A stretch of DNA of 64,000 nucleotides, taken from the NCBI GenBank assembly GCA_039583875.1, contig CM077150.1, positions 48,126,261 through 48,190,260 of the forward strand. The letters run 5' to 3'. The notes below the pieces were generated by a model. The model worked only from the letters and a program-made list of their open reading frames with translations. It was not told where the DNA came from and ran no database searches. Source of the stretch: Platanthera guangdongensis. Its lineage: Eukaryota; Streptophyta; Magnoliopsida; Asparagales; Orchidaceae. A program made the translations under genes and the position numbers. Within the stretch, counting starts at the first letter, position 1; each line of letters opens with the position of its first letter. This document shows, in pieces, positions 22,487-31,448 of the stretch.

Positions 22487-25326
22487 ATGGCTCCTAAGCT
22501 TGAGGAGAACGTGAACGAGGGCTATGAGCTGGTGCGCGGCGCGTTCGACGACGCAGATTAAGAAATCCAATCGGTGATAACCCTAGTCGCCAATTCTGGA
22601 CTCGAATACTTGGTTTCAGAACCAACAAAGATTTGGAAAAAGGAAGTTCTTGAATTCCTTAATGGAGCTGTTGTAGATGAATCTGGATACAGAATCAAAT
22701 CCAGAGTTCATGGATCTAAGGTCAAGATTTCACCAAAAAGTCTGAGGAAGGTACTCCAGCTACCTAAAACTCAAGATGAAGAGGAAGTAACTGCTTCAAA
22801 GACCAGGGAAGCTCTTACCTGGTGTGGTCTTGATCCCAAGATGAAGATAGGATCGGTATTCAACAGGAAAGGCATGAATAATCAAGGGAAATTCATGTCT
22901 GAGATTGTAGGCAAGGTTATTCTCAGTAAGCCAGGAGGGCATGACAGGGTGTCTGCCTCTATGTTTGAAATTATGACAAGAATAATCTTTACTCTAAGAA
23001 CAGACTGGTCTCAAGTGGTGTATGAGAAAGTCAAGGAGAGTCTGAAGAAGCCCAACCTGGGCAGAATACTTAGTCTCTACCTAGCTGGTACCATATCAGA
23101 GGTAATGAATACAGCTGCAGGCAGTAAGATCAATCACATGAGAAAGATGGATCAAAGGATCTTTTCCAGATGGGACAGGGTGTTGTCCAAGGAATTACCA
23201 ACCCCTGAGAAGACAATTACTGAGAAGGAGATTCCTCCAAGGAAGAAAAGGAAGACAGCTGCTGTGACACAGGAGTCCTCCAGCAGTTCAGGGAGTGAAG
23301 AACAAGTTGTTTTCACTCCTGATGCTCAAGAGGAAGTGGCTGCAGAGAAGACCCCTGCTGCTCAAGATGTAGCTGAGATCCAGGGGAGCTGCCTCAAGCT
23401 AGCCCCATCAATAGGGATCACAGCCAGGGGGAGCTTCCAGTAGTAGAAGAATCATCTACTCTGGACAGTGAGCAAGCCACCATCATTATCCAAGAGGTAC
23501 TCACTGACCTAAAAACTTTACACTATATTATAGAAGATGCTAATTTGTCTGATGTCCATTAGCAAACTCAGCTAGACAGTCAAGTTCCAGATGTTGTTTT
23601 AGAAGACAAATCTGCTGAACAAGAAGTGGTACCTGAGTCAGTGGTTGAAGAGCAAAGACTGTCTCCAGCTCCATCTCCACCTGAATATACAATGGAGGAT
23701 TTATTCCTAAATCTAGATCAAGAAGATTTTGATATGGACAAGGATGCTGCTGCTGAAGATAAGAGTGCTGCTGCTGAGGGGGAGCACCTGACAGTTCTGG
23801 AAGAGCCTATTAGGCTAGAAACTGAGCAAGCACCTGATGTGCAACCTGAGAAGCCTCAAAGCCCTAAGGACAGGGTTGATATTGCCAGCACTTCTGCCTC
23901 TGAAGATGAGGAGAGTGTTAGGGCAAAGAAAAAGAAACTATATGTTTTCAAAAGGAGAAGTCAGAGTTACAAGAAAGCTTTGCAATCTATAGCCCCACAG
24001 CCTATAGTTCAACAAGCTCCAACAGTTGATTATAGTGCTTTGATGATTTCCATGCAGATCAAGTTGGATGAGCAAAGGAAGGCAATAGAGTCTTATGTGG
24101 ATGAAGGGCACAAGTCCCTACAGTTTGATCTTGCACAAGATATAAAATCTATAAGGTTTGAAATGAACCTGAACAAGAAGGAGATGACTGACTGCTTCCA
24201 CAAGGGTGGGAATGCAGTAGTCTATTTGGCAACTCACCAGGAGAAGATCAAGGCTCAGGTAGATGATGTAGCATTAAAGCAAGGATATATGCTGGAGAAT
24301 CAGTTAAGAATGAATGATAATTTAACTGCCTCCCATAATGCTATAGTCACTGAGTTGAAGAATAAGTCTGCTGAACCTTCTACATCTGCTGCTGCAGTTA
24401 AGGCTGATTTTGATAAAGTATTTCAAGCTGAGATTACTGCTGTTAAGTCTGCTATTAAAGATTCTCAGAAAGCTATCTCTGAACAACTGCAAAAGCTTAA
24501 ACCATTTTTTAAAGAGGGAATCAGATACTTGGACAGTCAGATAAGGTTTCAGAAGGATGATGTCAGAGACCATATGGCCAGAGAAGTCATAAAGGGGGAG
24601 AGAGTATTAGTCAAAGCTAGCTCTGACCATGCCAAATGGATATCTAACTCCATCAGAGCTACACTGGGCTACCCTCCACTATGTGATGATGATAATGTTG
24701 CTGAATCAGGAATTCAAAATGCATATCTTGGAGGTGAACAAGCAGAAGTAGCTCAAGTGATTTATCCACCTCCAGACTTTGACATGGTTCAAGCAGATGT
24801 AAGCACAATGTATAGCCCAACTGAGGGCAAGGCCAGTGTTCATATTGAAAAGGCTGTTCAACCTATTTCTGAAGCTCTGCAAGAGGCTATGAACAAAGAA
24901 GAAGAGACAAGGCTGTCTAAAAAGAGGTTTAGGGAACAAGCAGAACAAAAGCCAGATTTTGAACAATGGAGCCCTACCTCTAGAAATATAATTCTAACTG
25001 CCTGGAAAGCTGCCAAAGACATGACTGACAGGAACAAATGGTTCTCTGAGGCAGAATGGAGAAAGCATGAGATTAGGCAGGAGGCAATAGTACAATTCAG
25101 AAGGAAGGCTAAGATGGGAAAGCTACCTCCTACTGCTGTGGAGCCTAGCAAGTACTTCCCCAAGCCATTTCACTATTTTGAGAGACAGAAAATCAAAGCT
25201 GAAGAGCTGAAGATGAAGGACTTAAAAGGCAAGAAGCCTGCTGTTGCTGAACCTGCTGAAGCCCCTGTCAAAGCTCAAGTCCAAGCTGGAAAGGGAATTG
25301 TTATCAAGGAACCTGATCAGAAATAG
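22487..25326 (+). pseudogene. COP-1 third ORF (aORF), coiled-coil basic protein, broken by stops and a frameshift
   Basis: Starts ATG at 22487 (AACCCTAATGG context, MAPKLEEN). TAA at 22559-22561 after 24 codons, then open to about 23390 where the frame shifts, another stop at 23562-23564, then open to 25326. The N-terminal part (LEYLVSEPTKIWKKEVLEF, VHGSKVKISPKSLRKVLQL) resembles the N-terminal domain of putative plant transposon proteins. The middle has basic clusters (PRKKRKTAA, RAKKKKLYVFKRRS) like nuclear signals. The C-terminal half (MISMQIKLDEQRKAIESYV to RYLDSQIRFQ) is heptad-rich. I see no signal peptide, membrane span or Cys-rich ectodomain, so an envelope role is not supported. A degraded copy lies at 1-2356. 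Role unknown. Confidence 0.8.
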
Positions 25327-25613
25327 ATTAGGATTTTACTTGAAGATTATGTTGCAATCCTTTTTAATGTAAAACATTTTTGTAAAACATTGAAGATGTA
25401 TAAGAAAAATGTTAGAACAATATATGATAAATATATTTCATGATTGTTCTGTAAATGTGTCTATTTCTTGATTGTTCTGAAATGATGAATGTGTATACAT
25501 GTGTGTATTTCTACATGTTTATGTTTACTCTGCTGAATATAATCTGCTGTACATCATTTTATAATTTTAATTATGGATGGTGTATATCATTGACTAAGGG
25601 TTATGACTTCTCC
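25327..25613 (+). other. COP-1 3' untranslated stretch
   Basis: AT-rich tract between the third-ORF stop and the polypurine tract, with TTGTAAAACATT-like A/T runs. No ORF or repeat seen. Confidence 0.6.
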
Positions 25614-25627
25614 AAATAGGGGGAGAT
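25614..25627 (+). promoter_or_regulatory. Polypurine tract of COP-1
   Basis: AAATAGGGGGAGAT then T, directly before the 3' LTR start TGTTGGG. Confidence 0.85.
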
Positions 25628-25772
25628 TGTTGGGTACATTGTTCAAATGTACCTGATTTGAAGAAGCCTCACCCAACTCAATGATATACATCATAATGTA
25701 TTTGATGTATGTTTGAGTTACTTGTGCAGGTTAAGAAAGTACTGGACTGAAGCAAAAAGTTTCTAAGTCCAT

Positions 25773-26703
25773 GTGTCGACACCCAGAGGAAAAGTGTCGA
25801 CACTTAAGAAAGCTTGTGTCGACACCCAGACAAGCAGTGTCGACACTTGGAGTCATTGTGTCGACACCTGGGATGCAGAGTCGACACCAGACAGAAAGTG
25901 TCGACACTTGGAGCTGTGTCGACACTCAGTGAAGAAAAGTGCAGACAGAAAGTGTCGACATAAGGAGCTGTGTCGACACCCAGTGAAGTTGTGTCTATAT
26001 CAGAAAGTGTCGACACTTGGAGCTGTGTCGACACTCAGCAAAAGTCTGCAGAGTCTAAGTACAAGTGTCGACATTCAACACAATGTGTCGACACTATGCA
26101 GAAGAGTCAGCACTTGAAGCAAGTGTCGACACTCAACACAATGTGTCGACACTCAACAGAAGAGTCAACATTTGAAGTATGTGTCGACACCCAAAACAAT
26201 GTGTCGACACACAGCTGAAGACTCAACACTGTAAGAAAGTGTCGACACATGGAGCTGTGTCGACACTTAGCAAAGAACAGAAAGAACAACAAATTATTCT
26301 AAGTACAAGTGTCGACACTATGGGAATGTGTCGACACTCAGCTGAAGTCTCAACAACAAGAAGGTGTGTCGACACAAGGAGCTGTGTCGACACTCAGCAA
26401 GATTCAACATAGAAGACTATGTGTCAACACCAAGATGCAGTGTCGACACTTGACAGATTCAACACAAGAAGATGTGTCAACACAAAGGAGATGTGTCGAC
26501 ACATAGAAGAATTCAGCAAAAGCTAAAAGAACAAGTACTTGTGTCGACACTCAATTTCAGTGTCGACACATGAAGAAGAATCTGTGTCGAGACATACAAG
26601 GAGTTGTGTCGACACCTTGTAGACTTGTGTCGACACTTACACAACATGTGTCGACACTTGGACTATAAGTGTCGACACTTAAAGACAGAAAGTCTCGACA
26701 CTT
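25773..26703 (+). repeat. GTGTCGACAC palindrome array, COP-1 3' LTR
   Basis: Same order of words as 14707-15616 with small differences: the fourth word is exact here but GTGTCGACAG in the 5' LTR, and GTGTCGACAT near 25958 is exact in the 5' LTR. Confidence 0.93.
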
Positions 26704-26834
26704 ACAAACTGTTAGAGATTTTCAAGAAGTGACTGGTTGACATGACAGCTGCCGATCCAGCCGGTCTACAGCAACTGTCAGAGATGTCAGAAGTCAGTTA
26801 TGAACCGGACCAGCCGGTTACCATGAAGAAGGCC

Positions 26835-26842
26835 TATAAATA
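26835..26842 (+). promoter_or_regulatory. TATA box, COP-1 3' LTR
   Basis: TATAAATA identical in context to 15751-15758. It could drive readout into the flanking DNA. Confidence 0.7.
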
Positions 26843-27731
26843 GGCATCCACAGTTTACAGAAACTGTTGTTGGTGTGGTTGTTGAAAGAGTTGATCAAGT
26901 GATGAACAAGTGGTACAGATTATTCAAGTAATCAGAAAAGTGGCATACTGAGTATCAACACAAGAAGATCTTGCAGTCCAAGTGCATATCTAAGAAGTTG
27001 GAGAGAGAGGGCTCCATCCAAGAAATCAGCCTCTGGAACTAGGCTGAGAAGAAGGATTCAGATTCAATTCTGATTCTTAAGAAGCAGAGGTTAAGGAACA
27101 ACTGCAGAGGATTCAGTCTTATTCAGTTCTACTCAAGAAGCTTTGAAGAAAGCTAAGTCAGATTGGATCCAGCTGAGTTCTTCCAAGAACTCATCAAGAA
27201 TCTCTCAACTCCCCTCTTATCTTTCTGAGTTGTAGAGTTATAATTTGTAATATCTTTTTAACTTGTAGGATCCTTTGGATCTGAGTGATTTGTAAGCCTA
27301 TAATTATAAAGGCTGAGGGTAGGGCTTGTTAGCCTGAGTGTAGGAGATTGTGATCTCTGAGTGTAGGCCTTGTTGGCTGAGTGTAGGCCTTGATTGGCTG
27401 AGTGTAGGCTTTAGGATAAAGCTGAGTTGTAAGGCTTAGGGCCTGAGGTAGGAACCAATTTGGGTTCTGAGACAGTGGAGAAGTTTGGCCGAATCTAGTA
27501 CACTGCTAGATAGGCGAAGGGGGAAAGTGGATGTACCCATATCTTGGGGAACCACTATAAAACACTGTGTGCTGTGCTGTGATTGTGCTGTGTATGTTTT
27601 GTTATTGCTGTTTGCTGTGCAAAAGTAGTTAGAACTCTGTGATTTAACTAAGTGGCTGCCAACAAAGTTAGAAAAGGATTAGGTCACCTATTCACCCCCC
27701 CCCTCTAGGTATTTAGGTACCATATCTTTCA

Positions 27732-27736
27732 GTGTT
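27732..27736. repeat. Target site duplication of COP-1, right copy
   Basis: GTGTT directly after the LTR end TCTTTCA; pairs with 14557-14561. Confidence 0.92.
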
Positions 27737-27865
27737 TCAGTACCATGGTCACTTCTCTTAAGTGTCCACACAGACTGTCTAGATGTGTCGACACCATTTC
27801 TCTTAAATGTCGACACCACTTTTCTGTGTCGATACAGACAACTCTGTGTGTCGACACCATTTTAC
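27737..27865 (-). repeat. Tandem-unit junction plus post-pol spacer
   Basis: Same as 11991-12118: GTGTCGACAC-type spacer words, then a ~20-bp integrase patch and the restart point at AGGTGTT, here interrupted by COP-1. Confidence 0.8.
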
Positions 27866-30309
27866 TTAGCCAATTTTGAAAACGTATTCTAAGTTTATCA
27901 TACCTAATTCAATTTTGAACCTATTGAATTTGGTTTCATCTAAGGGCTTAGTATACATGTCAGCTAGTTGATTATCTGTATTTATATATTCTAGTGAAAT
28001 ATCTGCTTTTTCTACATGTTCTCTTAGAAAATGGTATTTTATTTCTATGTGCTTAGTCCTACTATGGGAGACAGGATTGTTTGCAATAGAAATAGCACTA
28101 GTAGAATCACAAAATAGAGGTGTTCTACTTACTTGAATACCATAGTCTTCTAGCTGATGTTGTATCCATAGAAGTTGAGCACAGCAACTTCCTGCAGCAA
28201 CATATTCTGATTCTGATGTGGAGATAACCACACTTGTTTGCTTCTTGCTACTCCATGATATCAGTCTTAAACCTAGGAATTGACAGGTACCAGTTATACT
28301 TTTCCTATCTTCCTTGCAGCCTGCAAAATCTGCATCTGAATAACCTGTCAGTTCAAAGTGTCCATTCCTAGGGTACCAAAGGACTAGATAAGGAGTGCCC
28401 TTAAGATATCTCAGTATTCTTTTGACTGCTGTCAAATGAGATTCTTTAGGGCAAGCTTGGTACCTAGCACAGACACATGTAGCATACATGATATCTGGTC
28501 TACTTGCAGTCAAATACAATAGGGAGCCAACTATCCCTCTATACAAAGTCTCATCTACAGGTTTCCCTGCATCATCTTTGCTAAGAGACATACTTGACCC
28601 CATAGGAGTTTTCATGGTACTGGATGATTCCATACCATACTTCCTTATCAATTCTAGGGTGAACTTAGACTGGCATATGGATAAACCATTCTCAGTCTGT
28701 CTAACTTGGAGACCCAAGAAGAACTTAAGTTCCCCCATACTGCTCATCTCAAATTGTCCTTGCATTAGTTTTGCAAACTTTTTGCAAAGACTACTTTCAG
28801 TAGACCCAAATATGATGTCATCTACATATATTTGGACTAGTATGATCTTGCCTCTGGATTCCCTAAGGAATAGAGTCTTGTCTATTTCCCCCTTGTGAAT
28901 TTATTCTCAATGAGGAAACTAGACAGGGTTTCATATCAAGCCCTAGGGGCTTATTTTAACCCATACAAATCCTTCCTAAGTCTATAGACATAATTAGGTT
29001 TAGTTGAATCAACAAAACCTGATGGCTATTCCACATAGACTTCTTCCTTCAGATTTCCATTCAAAAAAGCTGACTTGACATCCATTTGGTATAATTTAAA
29101 CCCTTGATAGGTTGCATAGGCCAAAAACATCCTTATTGCCTCCAGTCTGGCTACTGGAGTAAAGGTTTGATCAAAGTCAATACCTTCTTCCTGCCTATAT
29201 CCCTTAGCAACCAGTCTTGCTTTGTTCTTCACAATAACTCCATGTTCATCCATCTTGTTCCTAAAGATCCACTTAGTCTCAATTATGTTGTGGTCTTTTG
29301 GTTTAGGAACAAGCTCCCAGACATTGCATCTTTTGAACTGGTTCAGCTCCTCTTACATAGCCTCAATCCAATGAGGGTCTAGGATAGCTTCTTCAAACTT
29401 ATTTGGCTCTACCTGGGATAGAAAACTGGAGTAGAGTACTGAACTTATATTTCTGCTCCTTGTTTGTACCCCTTGTCTGAGATCTCCAATGATTTGATTG
29501 GCTGGATGATCTTTCAAATGTCTATTAGCTGGAGGCAGCCTGGCTTCAGGTTGAACTCCTTCAGCTTCTTCAACTTGCTGCACTCCTTGGTCTTCTTCTG
29601 CATCAGGTGCATCTAGTACTCCCCCTGGACAACAGCCACTGTCATCTACTTGCTGTCTTGCAGTAGAACTTTCTTCAATAGTAAGCTTGTCCATCTTCTT
29701 AGTCACACCTGTGGAGCTGCAAATACTTCTAGACAATTCATGGTTAATGAGTTTAGCTTCATCAAATACTACATGTACTGATTCTTCTACAACTTGAGTA
29801 GTCAAATTGTAGACCCTATAAGCCTTACTGTTGTTGTTGTACCCAACAAAGATCCCCTATTAGGATTTGACAGCAAACTTGGTTAAGTAAGACTTACCAT
29901 TGTTAAGTATATAACATTTACAACCAAAGATCCTGAAATAGGATAGATTTGGTTTTCTGCCTTTCACAATCTCATAGGAGGTCTTATTGTGGCTCTTGGT
30001 GATAGTAGCCCTATTAATTACATGGCAAGCAGTGTTTACAGCCTCACCCCAGAAATATTCTGGGAGAGATGTATCACTTAATAGGGTTCTACCAACCTCT
30101 ATCAAGGTTCTATTTTTTCCTTTCAGCAATGTCATTTTGCTGAGGTGTTCTTGGTGAAGAAAATTCCTGAAATATCCCAAATTCTTCACATAGCTTTGTC
30201 ATACTGTCAGATTGGAATTCAGTACCATGGTCACTTCTTATTTTGACCACTGTACTGTCTAACTCATTCTGAATTTGTTTGACAAAACTATAGAAGATAC
30301 TAGGTGTTT
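27866..30309 (-). pseudogene. COP-2 pol unit 1: integrase, RT, RNase H (inactivated)
   Basis: Minus-strand integrase (30110-30309 frame with [11 protein letters not shown] and PRTPQQND; 29860-30189 with [18 protein letters not shown]), RT (29026-29253, [11 protein letters not shown]) and RNase H (27866-28765, ending NLEYVFKIG). Stops near 29032 (after YVE) and 28953 (in YGLK-APRAW), a one-base loss near 28893 and a TAA near 29862 are the same lesions as in unit 2. The repeat distance is 2572 bp (30309 to 27737), and 2572 bp again to 11990 once COP-1 is discounted. Confidence 0.88.
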
Positions 30310-30701
30310 CAGTACCATGGTCACTTCTCTTAAGTGTCCACACAGACTGTCTAGATGTGTCGACACCATTTCTCTGAAATGTCGACACCACTTTTTTGTG
30401 TCGATACAGACAACTCTGTGTGTCGACACCATTTTACTTAGCCAATTTTGAAAACGTATTCTAAGTTTATCATACCTAATTCAATTTTGAACCTATTGAA
30501 TTTGGTTTCATCTAAGGGCTTAGTATACATGTCAGCTAGTTGATTATCTGTATTTATATATTCTAGTGAAATATCTGCTTTTTCCACATGTTCTCTTAGA
30601 AAATGGTATTTTATTTCTATGTGCTTAGTCCTACTATGGGAGACAGGATTGTTTGCAATAGAAATAGAACTAGTAGAATCACAAAATAGAGGTGTTTCAG
30701 A
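30310..30701 (-). pseudogene. COP-2 partial tandem unit: RNase H C-terminus and spacer
   Basis: Element sense: joins integrase at the AACACCT heptamer (plus 30690-30696), reads [19 protein letters not shown] to NLEYVFKIG and stop at 30438, then the spacer words and the ~20-bp integrase patch at 30309-30340. About 2.2 kb of integrase/RT/RNase H present in the full units is missing. Confidence 0.82.
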
Positions 30702-31445
30702 TTTCTGTCTAAGGAAGAACACCCAGAAAAACCTTGAGTAGTCATCTACAACCACAAATGTGTAGACCTTCCTACCTAGGCTGTGAACTGGCATAGGACC
30801 AAAAAGATCCATATGCAAGAGGTATAAGCACCTCACAGCATCTTTGTTTTCAATGCTATTAAAGGTGGATCTAGTCTGCTTGCCCTTTTGACAACCTGAG
30901 CATATCCCATCTTTAATACACTTAACCTGAGGACCATTCCTCACTAACTCTTTGCTATAGAGTTGGCCAATTGTCTTGTAGTTGAGATGGGCTAGCCTCT
31001 TGTGCCATTTGACATAATGAGAGACTTTCTCATCAGCTACAAGACACACTGGAGAAACATTGTTCTTACACATAATGTCTAGGCAATAGACATTTCTCTT
31101 TCTGTAACCAGTCAGAATGATCTCTTGATCATTTGATCTCCTGATATGACAACCATCTTTGACAAATGAGATGTCATATCCTAAATCACTCAGCTGACTT
31201 ATACTAATAAGGTTATGTTTCAAACCTTTAACATAAGCCACTTGAGTAATTGTTATAAGGTTGCTAGAAATGTTACCAAAACCTTTGATGATTCATTTTT
31301 CAGAACCACCAAAGGTGACTTTAGGACCATCCTTGATTGGTGTGTAGTCCTTTAGCAATCCCCTAGTTCCAGTCATGTGCCTGGAACATCCACTATCCAA
31401 GTACCATATTGGGGCATGGCCACTTGGACTCACCTGCAAAACAGA
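30438..31445 (-). pseudogene. pol: COP-2 pol start: protease and integrase N-terminus fused in frame to the RNase H end
   Basis: Opens after the gag stop with the protease motif ([11 protein letters not shown] equivalent near 31390) but has TGA at 31293-31295. After it an open frame of 267 codons (30438-31241) reads [68 protein letters not shown], then switches in frame to LFCDSTSSIS and ends at FKIG. It lacks the second D and the E of integrase and all of RT, so it cannot be enzymatically active. Confidence 0.85.
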
Positions 31446-31448
31446 TTA
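31431..31448 (-). promoter_or_regulatory. Gag/pol boundary of COP-2 with stop and composite splice-like site
   Basis: Minus strand: AACTAATCTGTTTTGCAG followed by GTGAGT. The gag stop TAA (31446-31448) lies 12 bases before CAG. It matches COP-1, with a branch-point-like CTAAT in addition. Confidence 0.5.

Larger units (their letters stand above)
14562..27731 (+). mobile_element. COP-1: complete SIRE-like Ty1/copia element, 13.2 kb
   Basis: LTRs of 2088 and 2104 bp with TG...CA ends, 5-bp target duplication, tRNA-iMet primer site, gag, open pol, a spacer with its own promoter-like block, a third ORF and a polypurine tract. LTRs are almost identical by eye, differing mainly in a short duplication near 26463-26482 and in C-tract length, so insertion is recent. 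gag and the third ORF carry stops, so the copy is probably not autonomous now. Confidence 0.95.
25628..27731 (+). repeat. COP-1 3' LTR (2104 bp)
   Basis: Copy of 14562-16649 with the same ends. Array at 25773-26678, TATA at 26835-26842, C-tract near 27696-27703. It has a short extra duplication near 26463-26482 that adds one degenerate GTGTCAACAC word, a recent example of array growth. Confidence 0.95.

Noticed and set aside
22487..25326. Retroviral-type envelope gene
   Set aside because: The position fits the envelope-like slot of SIRE elements, but there is no signal peptide, membrane span or glycoprotein-like cysteine pattern.
11991..30701. Two or more independent copia insertions as source of the repeated pol units
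   Set aside because: Units have no LTRs or target duplications of their own, have exact 2572-bp spacing and share inactivating lesions, which fits DNA duplication of one locus.
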